Part shown: positions 8,606 through 16,613 of the stretch, piece after piece
Layout of the letters: each line of letters begins with the position of its first letter
Numbering within the stretch: the first letter of the stretch is position 1
Assembly: GCA_018716135.1 (NCBI GenBank)
Contig: DVKG01000003.1
Location: 1-64,000, forward strand
DNA length: 64,000 nucleotides
Direction: 5' to 3'
From: Scybalosoma faecavium
GTDB lineage: Bacteria; Bacillota; Clostridia; Christensenellales; Christensenellaceae
The notes under the pieces: generated by a model
Databases searched by the model: none
Seen by the model: the letters and a program-made list of their open reading frames with translations, nothing else
What the model was told of the DNA's origin: nothing
Made by a program: the position numbers and the translations under genes

Positions 8606-9892
8606 ATGTATAAATACATCGTTCCCGGCGAAATGGACGGCCGTTTCGCTACAGAGTGCATAGATACTTATCTAAACCTGGATAATGTTCCTAAAAACAA
8701 AAAGACGATAGACGGTTTTATCCGCCTTAAAGGCCGGCTTTTGAAGAAAGACGATACAGTATCCGAGGGCGATCTGATAGAGTTTCTCCCCTCATCCAGG
8801 ATGCTGAATGCGCTGCCCGCTCCTCAGCTTATATATGAAGATGAAAATATCCTCATATATAACAAACAGCAGGGGCTGAAATGCTTCACGGAAAAACCGG
8901 GCACCATGACTCTGCACACATACGCCGAAGATCACATGAAGGAAACTGACGAATACAGTCTGGAGGCATTTTACTTCCCGTATGTATGCCACCATCTCGA
9001 CGAAAATACCGGCGGCCTTGTCATTGTAGCCAAATCACAGATAATGTTTGAATACATGCTCGAAGCATTCAAACAGCGCAGAATCCGTAAGCTTTACACC
9101 TGCGTCGTAGTCGGCACTCCGGAATACGAAAATGCAAATCTCAGCACTTTTATTGAAAGCCAGCCCTCCCGCGGACGTATGCGCATACGCAGCAAGCCGA
9201 CGCGCAACGCCTCTCCCATATATACCCGCTATTGGACAAAGAAAACCATGCCGGAGTTGGGTCTGAGCTTGCTCGAAGTTCAGCTCGTCACGGGCAAAAT
9301 GCACCAGATACGCGCACACCTCGCGAGCGTGGGCATACCCGTATTGGGAGACAATATATACGGCGATGCAGCCGCAAACAAAAAATTCGGAATGCCCTGT
9401 CAGGCTATGTGGGCGCATAAGCTTATATTCGACACGGGTACGGGAAACGCACTCGAATATCTCAACGGCAAAGAGTTTATCGCTCCGACTATAGACCTGC
9501 CGTTTATAGAAGGTCTTACCGATGCAGCCACTATCACAAACGCCATGGGACTTCCCTCCGAGATAAACATACCGGGGATAACATCCGCCGAACTTGGAAA
9601 AGTCGAAGAGGTCAGCTCTGATGCAAGCGATAAAAACGACGAAAATGGAGAAAATTCGGAAAACGCACAAAGCAGCAAACAAGAAACTGCAAACTCTGAA
9701 GAGTTAACTCAAAATTCCCAGTCAGACGAGCCAAAGTCCGAATCAGAAAACGATGACCAAACAAATTCTAAAACAGCGTCTGACAACGAGGTATCCGAAT
9801 CCGAAAACGTCGATACTGAACGGGCCGAAGGTTTAGACGACGAAAAACACAGCGACGAACAAACAAAATCAGAAGAAGAGAGTGCAGAATAA
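8606..9892 (+). CDS. RluA-family pseudouridine synthase with long acidic tail
   Basis: 428 residues that isomerise uridine in rRNA or tRNA. An S4-like RNA-binding region occupies about 1-70. The catalytic domain (about 75-320) contains HHLDENTGG at 129-137, with D132 as the expected nucleophile, and the later HQIRAHLASVGIPVLGD element. The last 100 residues (about 329-428) are a low-complexity, strongly acidic Ser/Glu/Asp/Asn-rich extension not expected in the family, which usually ends near 300. GGAAGTGA precedes the ATG. It ends at a clear terminator, closing the rplI-dnaB transcript. The target uridine is not predictable. Confidence 0.88.
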   Translation: MYKYIVPGEMDGRFATECIDTYLNLDNVPKNKKTIDGFIRLKGRLLKKDDTVSEGDLIEFLPSSRMLNALPAPQLIYEDENILIYNKQQGLKCFTEKPGTMTLHTYAEDHMKETDEYSLEAFYFPYVCHHLDENTGGLVIVAKSQIMFEYMLEAFKQRRIRKLYTCVVVGTPEYENANLSTFIESQPSRGRMRIRSKPTRNASPIYTRYWTKKTMPELGLSLLEVQLVTGKMHQIRAHLASVGIPVLGDNIYGDAAANKKFGMPCQAMWAHKLIFDTGTGNALEYLNGKEFIAPTIDLPFIEGLTDAATITNAMGLPSEINIPGITSAELGKVEEVSSDASDKNDENGENSENAQSSKQETANSEELTQNSQSDEPKSESENDDQTNSKTASDNEVSESENVDTERAEGLDDEKHSDEQTKSEEESAE

Positions 9893-9915
9893 AGACAAGC
9901 AAAAAGTATTGCCGA

Positions 9916-9950
9916 CAGCAGAGCGTGAAAATGCGTTCTGCTGCTTTTTT
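9916..9950 (+). terminator. Intrinsic terminator after the pseudouridine synthase
   Basis: CAGCAGAGCG (9916-9925) pairs with CGTTCTGCTG (9934-9943), with one G-U pair, and is followed directly by a run of six T. Confidence 0.85.
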
Positions 9951-10087
9951 ATTTTCCGCTCGCTTTTTTCCAAAAACCTGATTTTTCCTCAAAAAACTAC
10001 ACATATTCTTCCTTACTCTTTCATCGAATATTGCAGAATAATACTGTATAATGTTTTTAAAATCATATTTGAAACGAGAACATATAC

Positions 10088-10768
10088 ATGGAAAAGAATA
10101 ATACATTTGAAAGAGAAATAACTAACTACATAACCGAGCGCTCTCCCGGTGAGATAAAAAGTATCGTCAACAACATGAGAGAGCTTATGGCGTACTACCG
10201 CTGCGCAATACTTGAGGTTGAAACCAAATTCAATGTTTTAAATGTTCAATTCTCATTGCAGCACGAACGCAATCCTATTGAAAGCATAAAAACCAGATTA
10301 AAATCGCCTGACAGCATATTCGAGAAGCTGCAAAGAAAAAATCTCCCTCTCACTTTGGAAGCAGTGAGCAATAATCTAAACGACATAGCCGGCGTTCGCG
10401 TTATATGCTCCTTTGTAGACGACATATATATGCTGGCAGATTGTCTCATACAGCAGGATGATATAACTCTTTTAGAAAAAAAAGATTATATTCAAACGCC
10501 TAAAGAAAACGGCTACCGCAGCCTGCATTTGATTGTAGAAGTTCCCATATTCCTGCAGAACGAAAAGCGCAATATGAAAGTAGAGGTTCAGCTTAGGACT
10601 ATAGCCATGGAGTCATGGGCAAACCTGGAACATAAGCTTCGCTACAAAAAAGAACTGGACAATCACGTAGCTTTGCAAACCTCAGATGCTCTCACAGAAT
10701 GCGCGGCTATGAGCGCTTTGCTGGATACCAAAATGCAGAAAATAAGAGATATCATCGAGGCAGAGTGA
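10088..10768 (+). CDS. Small alarmone synthetase (RelQ/YjbM-type GTP pyrophosphokinase)
   Basis: A 226-residue single-domain (p)ppGpp synthetase that transfers pyrophosphate from ATP to GTP or GDP. It lacks the hydrolase, TGS and ACT domains of long RelA/SpoT proteins. The synthetase signatures NDIAGVRVIC, ENGYRSLHLIV and KVEVQLRT appear in order, followed by a helical C-terminal tail that in RelQ mediates tetramer formation. Only a weak ribosome site (GAGAA) precedes the ATG. The gene stands alone and ends at a bidirectional hairpin shared with tRNA-Val. RelQ versus RelP cannot be separated with confidence. Confidence 0.88.
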   Translation: MEKNNTFEREITNYITERSPGEIKSIVNNMRELMAYYRCAILEVETKFNVLNVQFSLQHERNPIESIKTRLKSPDSIFEKLQRKNLPLTLEAVSNNLNDIAGVRVICSFVDDIYMLADCLIQQDDITLLEKKDYIQTPKENGYRSLHLIVEVPIFLQNEKRNMKVEVQLRTIAMESWANLEHKLRYKKELDNHVALQTSDALTECAAMSALLDTKMQKIRDIIEAE

Positions 10769-10814
10769 ATTTCACTGCAAATTAAAACAGAATACCGCAA
10801 AAACGTGCGCAGAC

Positions 10815-10843
10815 AAAAAAACCGCTGTTTTCAGCGGTTTTTT
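10815..10843. terminator. Bidirectional terminator between alarmone synthetase and tRNA-Val
   Basis: A symmetric hairpin with stem AACCGCTG and its complement, flanked by A6 on the left and T6 on the right. It serves both converging transcripts. Confidence 0.88.
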
Positions 10844-10849
10844 AATATA

Positions 10850-10925
10850 TGGTGGAGACTACTGGGCTCGAACCAGCGACCTTTCGCGTGTGAGGCGAAT
10901 GCTCTCCCAGCTGAGCTAAGCCTCC
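10850..10925 (-). tRNA. tRNA-Val (CAC)
   Basis: A complete 76-nt cloverleaf with encoded CCA. The acceptor stem GGAGGCT pairs with AGTCTCC (one G-U). The anticodon loop CTCACAC gives anticodon CAC, decoding GUG. The T-loop has GTTCGAG. Its 5' end faces the prophage-like element and its 3' end faces the alarmone gene. Confidence 0.97.
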
Positions 10926-10942
10926 ATCTCTTTTACTTGTGT

Positions 10943-10971
10943 ATTATAACGCTTAAATTTATAAAAATCAA
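10943..10971 (-). promoter_or_regulatory. Promoter of tRNA-Val
   Basis: On the minus strand TTGATT (10966-10971), a 17-base spacer and TATAAT (10943-10948), 18 bases before the tRNA 5' end. Confidence 0.65.
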
Positions 10972-10999
10972 GTACCTATTTTGACGCATAATAAAACAT

Positions 11000-11030
11000 A
11001 ACAGGCGGTGCAAATTTTACGCCGCCTGTT
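11000..11030 (-). terminator. Likely terminator of the late phage operon
   Basis: AACAGGCGG (11000-11008) pairs with CCGCCTGTT (11022-11030). On the minus strand the hairpin is followed by ATGTTTTATT, a weak T-rich tail. It lies just after the last phage gene stop at 11034. Confidence 0.55.
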
Positions 11031-11033
11031 TTC

Positions 11034-11258
11034 TCATACTCTCTCTATCTCTTCCAAGGCGTTTATTCTGTGAGTATTGCTTTTGCTTCGCTGTTCGACC
11101 GCCGTCATCCTCTCCACAAGATTGTTGTGCATCTCAACTTTTTCTTCCAATTTAGCTAATCTGAAATTAGTCAATCTCGCACTTGCTATTATTCCGGAAA
11201 GCGAACCTATCGCCGTCCCCGCCAGAGCCAATATTGCGGTGATTATTTCCGAGTTCAT
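11034..11258 (-). CDS. Small phage membrane protein with coiled coil, lysis module
   Basis: 74 residues: one N-terminal membrane helix (about 5-28, rich in Ala, Gly and Ile) followed by a charged helical segment with heptad pattern (LAKLEEKVEMHNNLVERM). The ATG overlaps the holin stop by four bases. Small proteins of this layout accompany holins in Firmicutes phages and may act as accessory holin or XhlA-like partners, but here the membrane helix is N-terminal, unlike XhlA. Function is inferred from position only. Confidence 0.55.
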   Translation of the reverse strand: MNSEIITAILALAGTAIGSLSGIIASARLTNFRLAKLEEKVEMHNNLVERMTAVEQRSKSNTHRINALEEIERV

Positions 11259-11542
11259 TTGTTGTCACCCTTCTCAATACAGCCCGGCGCTGTATAAGCT
11301 TTCGCACGTTCGCTGTCCGACACTCCCGGAGTAGTCGGGTCTATCAGCGCATTGTATACACTTGCGAGCACGCTGACCACGACATACGGATTCCCCACCG
11401 CTTGCTTTATCAAATCCCACAGTGCGCTCCAGCTCATAATATCCGCTCCGGTCACTCCGTAGTATACGCCCACCGGCGTCGCTATCGCCAGTATTATAGC
11501 CAGCCAGAACGACCAGTTTTTCATTCTCACTTTTAAATTCAT
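11255..11542 (-). CDS. Holin, phi-LC3 family
   Basis: 95 residues with two hydrophobic segments (about 10-32 and 50-65). The C-terminal DPTTPGVSDSERA motif is the hallmark of the phi-LC3 holin family (Phage_holin_1). It would form the membrane lesion that releases or triggers the endolysin encoded upstream. AGGAGG lies 10 bases before the ATG. It is separated from the endolysin by a + strand lipoprotein gene, an unusual interruption of a lysis cassette. Confidence 0.85.
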   Translation of the reverse strand: MNLKVRMKNWSFWLAIILAIATPVGVYYGVTGADIMSWSALWDLIKQAVGNPYVVVSVLASVYNALIDPTTPGVSDSERAKAYTAPGCIEKGDNK

Positions 11543-11660
11543 TATTTCTCTTTCCTCCTTTTACTCATACCAAATGTATATGAGCGTGTTTTGTGTTATC
11601 CATCCAAACAGTCTATCTGTGTTGTTAACACGGTTTTTTCGCTTTTATATTTTTATCATA

Positions 11661-11689
11661 TTGCACTTTTTGTAATTTTATGCGATAAT
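11661..11689 (+). promoter_or_regulatory. Promoter of the inserted lipoprotein gene
   Basis: TTGCAC (11661-11666), a 17-base spacer and GATAAT (11684-11689). The -10 hexamer merges into an ATA triplet run. It gives the + strand gene its own expression, independent of the phage late operon. Confidence 0.6.
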
Positions 11690-11701
11690 AATAATAATAA
11701 T
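11685..11701 (+). repeat. ATA trinucleotide run at a promoter
   Basis: Five full ATA units plus AT, beginning inside the -10 hexamer and ending at the GGAAAGG ribosome site. A change in unit number would alter the initially transcribed bases and the distance from -10 to the ribosome site. Confidence 0.75.
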
Positions 11702-11718
11702 GGAAAGGTACTAAAGAC

Positions 11719-12213
11719 ATGAAAAAACACCTTCTTACTCTTTTTGTTGCCGCTACGGCAATGTTCACGCTTGCTGCCTGCAGCACTCCATCGAACACCG
11801 AAGCATCCGAGAGTGCCGTCACTTCTGCAGAAAGTGCCGCTCCTACAGAGAACGTCGCCCCTGCAGAAACCGTACTGGTTGACAACGACGACATAACTGT
11901 GGTATTAACAGACACAGATCCCGACGATATGTTCGGATACGTCCTTAAACTCCGGCTTGAAAACAAAACAGATAAAACACTTATGTATTCAGCCGAAAAT
12001 GTATCTGTGAATGGTTTCATGGTTGAACCGCTCTTCGCGCAAACAGTCTCAGCAGGCAATAAGGCTAATGCAGATTTCACTATATTCGACACTGATCTCG
12101 AGGATAATCAGATAAGCGAAGTCAACGAAGTAAAATTCTCGCTTCGCGCATATAACGATGATGATTGGACTGAAGATGCCATATTTGAGGACGAGCTTAC
12201 AATCAATCCGTGA
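11719..12213 (+). CDS. Small lipoprotein inside the phage lysis module
   Basis: 164 residues with a lipoprotein signal: KK, a hydrophobic core, then a lipobox LAAC with Cys at 21. A Ser/Ala/Glu/Thr-rich linker (about 22-52) leads to a roughly 105-residue domain predicted to be beta-rich, reminiscent of the Ig-like DUF4352-type domains of Firmicutes lipoproteins, though I cannot assign it firmly. It lies on the strand opposite to all the late phage genes, with its own promoter, a GGAAAGG site and a terminator. This is the arrangement of a moron (cargo) gene expressed in the lysogen. Function unknown. Confidence 0.75.
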   Translation: MKKHLLTLFVAATAMFTLAACSTPSNTEASESAVTSAESAAPTENVAPAETVLVDNDDITVVLTDTDPDDMFGYVLKLRLENKTDKTLMYSAENVSVNGFMVEPLFAQTVSAGNKANADFTIFDTDLEDNQISEVNEVKFSLRAYNDDDWTEDAIFEDELTINP

Positions 12214-12216
12214 TTA

Positions 12217-12250
12217 AATACGGGCGGCTTATGTCGCCCGTATTTTATTT
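12217..12250 (+). terminator. Terminator of the lipoprotein gene
   Basis: AATACGGGCG (12217-12226) pairs with CGCCCGTATT (12235-12244), followed by TTATTTTAT. The minus-strand side lacks a clean T-run, so late phage transcription could read through it. Confidence 0.75.
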
Positions 12251-12278
12251 TATCCGCCTTTCGCTTCCCACCTTTCTG

Positions 12279-13040
12279 TTAAGTCTTTAACCATACGCCT
12301 CCCAGAGCAGTAACCGTATTTTTCCCCGCTATGCCGTCTTCTTTCAAATTAGCCTTGCGCTGATAAGCTTTCACCGCATTTCGAGTCTTTTTCCCGAATA
12401 TACCGTCTATTTCCCCGCAGTCGCAGCCAGCTGCCTTCAATCTGCGCTGAAGCTCGCTGACGTCTGCTCCGCGCATCATAGGGCTTGTCTTTTTCAGCAG
12501 ACGGCTTACTGTCCAATCAGCTTCGATATCAAATATCTTCGGTCTGCCGTATGCGTTCCAATAGCTGCTGCCGCTTGCGTCTATGCCGCGCTTTACTACG
12601 CCGTCGTCCCGCCCTTTGGCTTCTATCACCTGCAAATCGTCCGATACTACATACCCTATATGATATGCGCAGCCCTTTTTATCTCCGTTTCTATACACTC
12701 TGAAAACCCAGTCTCCTGCCCTGAGCTCCTCACGGCTTATCGCCCTGCACTCTTTCATCATGCTGTCTGCGTTCATGTCATGCCCGTATATCCCTGCCAA
12801 ATTTTGCAGATAAAACATACCCAACCCGGAACAGTCAAACGCTCTGATATTTTTGTATCCTGCGTTTACGCGCTTTTTCCATAGCTTGACAGCTCTGTTT
12901 GCGTTTTCCGTGCTTGTCTCTTTTTTCTTAATCCAGCTTTCGGATATGTCGCTCTCGCCCTGCGCGCCCCAGACGTATATGCTTCCGTTCTCTGCTTCCT
13001 TTTTTAGATATGTTACGAAACTCCCGATGCTGCTCTCCAC
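12279..13040 (-). CDS. Endolysin: NlpC/P60-type peptidase with peptidoglycan-binding domain
   Basis: 253 residues. The N-terminal catalytic domain carries FDCSGL with catalytic Cys70 and AYHIGYV with His127, the NlpC/P60/CHAP-like Cys-His pair expected to cut stem peptides. The C-terminal domain (about 190-248) is a PG_binding_1 repeat (GADVSELQRRLKAAG followed by FGKKTRNAVKAYQ). There is no signal peptide, so release needs the holin. It follows the last baseplate gene by 15 bases with GGAGG before the ATG. Confidence 0.88.
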   Translation of the reverse strand: MESSIGSFVTYLKKEAENGSIYVWGAQGESDISESWIKKKETSTENANRAVKLWKKRVNAGYKNIRAFDCSGLGMFYLQNLAGIYGHDMNADSMMKECRAISREELRAGDWVFRVYRNGDKKGCAYHIGYVVSDDLQVIEAKGRDDGVVKRGIDASGSSYWNAYGRPKIFDIEADWTVSRLLKKTSPMMRGADVSELQRRLKAAGCDCGEIDGIFGKKTRNAVKAYQRKANLKEDGIAGKNTVTALGGVWLKT

Positions 13041-13055
13041 TTTTCCTCCCTATAC

Positions 13056-13499
13056 TTATTCAGCTATCTCCAGCGCATATGTCAAATGCGCCGGAAGTAT
13101 TTCCTCTAAATACCTAATCACACTTGTATAATTGTCAGGTCTGGCTGATAATGCAATTCCCACTTTGTTTTCAGCTGAATTTTCCGTCAATGTGACGGTG
13201 ACTCCCGAATATTTTTCAAGCATATTCTTGAATCTCTCCGGCGTCATGACTCCGCTCTCCATGCCCAGCGCATCTATGAGCATTTCCTTCCTGTTTTCAA
13301 GCGTATTGTTCTGCTGCCAAAAATTCATAAACCTTTCCCACTCGTACACTCCTTCCTCGCTCGCCGTCTCCAGTCTCAATTCTGAAAGAGCTTTTTCAAA
13401 AGCCTGCTCCAAAGCATCTATTTGCTCCTGCTCTATTTCAAACAGCTCTTTGATCTCCTGTATTTCCCTCAGGAACGCGGGTACTCTCTCAGTCAGCAC
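13056..13499 (-). CDS. Phage baseplate/tail protein, XkdU/YmfQ family (DUF2313)
   Basis: 147 residues, the last baseplate gene. It begins with a helical region rich in Glu and Gln and contains a WERFMNFWQ segment followed by the family pattern of a short C-terminal beta domain (VTVTLTENSAENKVGIALSA). It overlaps the end of the baseplate J gene by 11 bases. Mu gp48/XkdU proteins link the wedge to the fibre. In typical phages a tail fibre gene follows, but here the next gene is the endolysin. Confidence 0.75.
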   Translation of the reverse strand: MLTERVPAFLREIQEIKELFEIEQEQIDALEQAFEKALSELRLETASEEGVYEWERFMNFWQQNNTLENRKEMLIDALGMESGVMTPERFKNMLEKYSGVTVTLTENSAENKVGIALSARPDNYTSVIRYLEEILPAHLTYALEIAE

Positions 13500-14514
13500 T
13501 CAACGACACCGCCTGATACACGGGGAACTCTCCCGTTCCCAAAGTTATATTGGAATTCATGGCATTCAATCTGACTGTATCATAAGAACGCACTCCTTCT
13601 ACTTTCAAAACCTCACTCACCTCCATCAATCCGACCATGCTTTGCTCATACGTAACCTGAGCGAGGAATTCTTTCAGTTTAGGTATGACAGAACCTCGTA
13701 CTCCCGCAACGGTGTATCCCGGATCGAGCAGCACGTGAGCCGAAAGCCGCACATTCACAGCCGTTCCCGCTGTAACCGTTACTTCCGCACAAAGCGGACG
13801 CAAATTGTCGATATGCTCCTGCACCTCCGCTATCAGCTCTGTACTGGGAACTGTATTGCCCGCCGCCGTTATATACACGGTCACGCATCCTGCGGACGAA
13901 GATATGACCTGAGCGCGATATACTCCCTGAATCTCTGTCGCCCATCTCACATAATCGCTCTTATTCCCTCCCGACATAGGCAAAGACCATCTCAGACTCA
14001 CTCTGCGTCTGAGCTCGTCGTCGCTTTCCTCTTCACTGCCTCCGCTCGCCGCCACTGCGTTGGTAACACCGGTAATCCCGGGATAATCGTCCGCCAGCTC
14101 TATCACCTGACCTGCAAGTACGTTCCCCTGCTCTCCGACCTCCGCGGCCGTTGCCAAGACGTCTACGCTGCCCTCCTTCGGTATATCCGTAGCATTTAAC
14201 ACTTCAAATACTATGTCTCCCGCCGCCGCTCTCAGGCCTGCCGGCACCTCTGCTCCTTCCTCCCCTGAAATCGTCAAAAGCACCTGTGCCGCACTGGCAG
14301 CCTTGCGGTTTATGCCGAAGTTCGCAGCCGAGAGAGTGAGATCCTCTCCGCTCGCCATACTCGGAAAAAACCGCATGGGCATATTACTGACTCCCTTTTC
14401 CCATATATTGTCCAGCTCCGCCGCAACCGCCAGAAGGTTATCCTGACTAAAACTGCCTTCAATTTTGCTGGCAGGGTTTTGCAGCGCAGCGTACATATCG
14501 TCATATCTGCTCAT
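13489..14514 (-). CDS. Baseplate J-like wedge protein (XkdT)
   Basis: 341 residues of the Baseplate_J family, which forms the wedge of contractile tails. It shows GINRKAASAAQVLLTISGEEGAEVPAG near residues 65-95 and the conserved ESDDELRRRVSLRW segment near 160-175. The length is close to PBSX XkdT. It follows the DUF2634 gene by 21 bases with a GGAG-type site and overlaps the next gene. Its presence shows that the tail is contractile (myovirus-type). Confidence 0.88.
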   Translation of the reverse strand: MSRYDDMYAALQNPASKIEGSFSQDNLLAVAAELDNIWEKGVSNMPMRFFPSMASGEDLTLSAANFGINRKAASAAQVLLTISGEEGAEVPAGLRAAAGDIVFEVLNATDIPKEGSVDVLATAAEVGEQGNVLAGQVIELADDYPGITGVTNAVAASGGSEEESDDELRRRVSLRWSLPMSGGNKSDYVRWATEIQGVYRAQVISSSAGCVTVYITAAGNTVPSTELIAEVQEHIDNLRPLCAEVTVTAGTAVNVRLSAHVLLDPGYTVAGVRGSVIPKLKEFLAQVTYEQSMVGLMEVSEVLKVEGVRSYDTVRLNAMNSNITLGTGEFPVYQAVSLSAD

Positions 14515-14535
14515 AAATCCTCGCCTCTCCTTATT

Positions 14536-14958
14536 CTACATCTGCTCTAAATCCGCATTAAGCTCTTCTCTATAGCTGCCATACACACTTTGAACCGCAA
14601 AGCTCACCCGCACCTCACTTCCGTCTCGGGAAAATTCAAACTCGCTCAAGCTCTTTATATAACTGCTTTTGATAAGACATTCTGTTATGACCCTTTCCAG
14701 CTCATCATACAGAAGATCTGTCTCTGCTATGCCTCGCAGCTCTCGTATATCGCTTCCCATGCTTTCACTGTACGCAGTAAACACGCCTTTCTGCGTAAGC
14801 AGCTGCTTGTGTATCCATATTTTCAACGCCTCCAACCCATAAACTTTATATTGTCTCCCTCCCCTCAATTTCATCTTTTTACTTTCGAAATCTACAGCCC
14901 AATCACTCAGCAGCTCTGTTTCGCTTGCTTTTTCTGTCTCTGACGATTGAAAATACAT
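14536..14958 (-). CDS. Baseplate protein, DUF2634 (XkdS/gp25-like)
   Basis: 140 residues. It contains LRGGRQYKVYGLEALKIWI near 34-52, the most conserved part of the XkdS family, whose fold is related to the gp25 lysozyme-like wedge protein. It is one base from the preceding XkdR-like stop, indicating tight coupling. It should join sheath to baseplate. Confidence 0.8.
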   Translation of the reverse strand: MYFQSSETEKASETELLSDWAVDFESKKMKLRGGRQYKVYGLEALKIWIHKQLLTQKGVFTAYSESMGSDIRELRGIAETDLLYDELERVITECLIKSSYIKSLSEFEFSRDGSEVRVSFAVQSVYGSYREELNADLEQM

Positions 14959-14959
14959 A

Positions 14960-15286
14960 TCACGCCTCCTCCAGCTTACACAACACCAGACACTCCTCGC
15001 CTTCGTTTATTTTGACCGCAACGGAATCTCCGACCCGGAGCCTTTTTCGTTCACATTCCCCTTTCAGATATTGCACAGTTTGATATAACGCTCCGTCTTC
15101 CTCAGAGACGGCAGGCGGTTCATCTGTCGCTGTCAGATCAGGCGAAACCCAAATCCCATGTGAAATTGTCACTCCTCTGACTCGGATTTTTATCGGCAAC
15201 GTCTCCTCTACGGTCCCACGATACACATTGTCTGCGCACGAGACCTGCGCTCTCATCAGAGCTAACAATCCTTTATATGCGTCCAT
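14960..15286 (-). CDS. Baseplate protein, DUF2577 (XkdR)
   Basis: 108 residues, mostly beta-strand, ending with LRVGDSVAVKINEGEECLVL. That ending is characteristic of the DUF2577 family, which resembles an OB-fold spike or hub component. GGAGGAG precedes the ATG. Its place between the XkdQ-like and XkdS-like genes matches PBSX order. Confidence 0.78.
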   Translation of the reverse strand: MDAYKGLLALMRAQVSCADNVYRGTVEETLPIKIRVRGVTISHGIWVSPDLTATDEPPAVSEEDGALYQTVQYLKGECERKRLRVGDSVAVKINEGEECLVLCKLEEA

Positions 15287-15300
15287 CTCCTCCTCCTGCT

Positions 15301-16179
15301 TTATCGAATCAACTGCAATACCATAATCCTTTGTTCGGGCGTATATATATGCTTGTCCGCACCTATGACATATACGCCGTTCAGTCCCGCTTCGCTCCTT
15401 TTCACAATGACCGCCTCCCCCGCTATGCAGCTTGTATTGTCCAAAGCTGACAGCTTGGCCGTCTTTTCCATGCTGCGCAGCTTTTTGGCAGCCTCCGTAC
15501 TGCTGCTCTTGGTGCTGACCTCCGTATATGTACGTGTAAATGTTCCGTATTTCGCTCTGTCCGATGCGTTTTGCACATAGCCGCGAGGTCTTCTCGTCTG
15601 CCTGTCTAATATGACAACTCTGTTTACCATGTTTTCAATTGAATCCGTCTTTTTAGCAGATATTATCTGCTTTTGAAGCGTCGGTGCATCTTTTGTGCTT
15701 ATTTTTCTTATGCAGATTTTCCCGTTCTCACTGCGTATCACATACGATCTCGCCCCGTCTCCATCGTAGGCCTTTCTTAAAACTGCAAAAGCCGTCATAT
15801 CTCCGACGCTTATCACATTTTCTCTTCCGCTCCTGACGGCTATGCTGCCTGCGCTGAGCCCCAGATCGTTCAGCACTCTGCGCGCTATCTCCTGCGGCCT
15901 GGCGTAGTATTGTCTGCTGATATAATTCCTCGCCAGATATATTCCGTTGTCCACTGCCTCAAAAGCACAGCCGTACTGTGTTCTTTCCGCATATATTATT
16001 TTCCCTGTAAAAAGCTTGCTCTTGCCTTCTGTAAGCTCTACTATGTCACCTATGCTTACGGCCTCTCCGGGCATGAGTCTCACATTTACGCTTCTCGCCG
16101 CCAGCTCTATATCTCCGGACCAGACGACCTCCTCCGCCCTTTTCATTTCATCTTCTTTGCCGTTTATTATAAGCTTCAC
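15301..16179 (-). CDS. Baseplate hub protein (XkdQ-like)
   Basis: 292 residues related to XkdQ and gp27/gpD-type hub proteins. A central Tyr/Arg-rich segment (ARNYISRQYYARPQEIARRV) and the repeated beta pattern are typical. It follows the XkdP-like gene by 12 bases. It would form the ring at the tube end around the spike. No extra enzymatic domain is fused. Confidence 0.78.
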   Translation of the reverse strand: MKLIINGKEDEMKRAEEVVWSGDIELAARSVNVRLMPGEAVSIGDIVELTEGKSKLFTGKIIYAERTQYGCAFEAVDNGIYLARNYISRQYYARPQEIARRVLNDLGLSAGSIAVRSGRENVISVGDMTAFAVLRKAYDGDGARSYVIRSENGKICIRKISTKDAPTLQKQIISAKKTDSIENMVNRVVILDRQTRRPRGYVQNASDRAKYGTFTRTYTEVSTKSSSTEAAKKLRSMEKTAKLSALDNTSCIAGEAVIVKRSEAGLNGVYVIGADKHIYTPEQRIMVLQLIR

Positions 16180-16191
16180 GTTTCCTCCCTG

Positions 16192-16587
16192 CTATATATC
16201 GCGGCACTCTATCAACTCCAAGCGAATGTATATGTCCTCGTCTCCCTCCACCGCCGTCGTCGTAAGATTAGTAATGTAATACGTACCGTTCTCCATGCCG
16301 CTGACGACCATGCGCACTTTTCTTTTGTTCTTTTTCCAATCGTAAAAAGTGCTTATCACTGTTTGCTGAGAGAGAGCCTGACGCCTCATGGACGATTTAT
16401 CCGACGGCAAAAACGTCTCGATATTCGCAGTGCGCAGCGCCTGACCTCCTACCTCCGCATATTCTCCGTCCATCAAGCTGTATTTTCGCACTATCTGCGG
16501 ATAGCTTACGGATAGTCTCTTTGGGTTGACGTCCAGCACTATCCGCTCGCTCCCGTACGACAGCGCAATGCTTCGCGTGTTTTTCAT
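16192..16587 (-). CDS. Short XkdP-like baseplate protein without LysM
   Basis: 131 residues corresponding to the N-terminal part of PBSX XkdP (DVNPKRLSVSYPQIVRKYSLMDGE; later IETFLPSD). XkdP in PBSX is longer and ends in a LysM domain; that domain is absent here and the frame simply ends at a stop 12 bases before the next gene. It follows the 106-residue protein by 26 bases. Confidence 0.65.
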   Translation of the reverse strand: MKNTRSIALSYGSERIVLDVNPKRLSVSYPQIVRKYSLMDGEYAEVGGQALRTANIETFLPSDKSSMRRQALSQQTVISTFYDWKKNKRKVRMVVSGMENGTYYITNLTTTAVEGDEDIYIRLELIECRDI

Positions 16588-16613
16588 ACTTTTTCCTCTC
16601 CGTTACTATTCTG

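Noticed and set aside
10850..10925. tRNA-Val as the attachment site of the prophage-like element
   Set aside because: Integration normally uses the 3' half of a tRNA; here the 3' end faces away from the element. I saw no copy of the tRNA 3' end near 25,690 and no integrase gene.
13132..14199. Long + strand open frame of 355 codons in the phage region
   Set aside because: Shadow of the baseplate J and XkdU-like genes; Ser/His/Arg-rich with no ribosome site.
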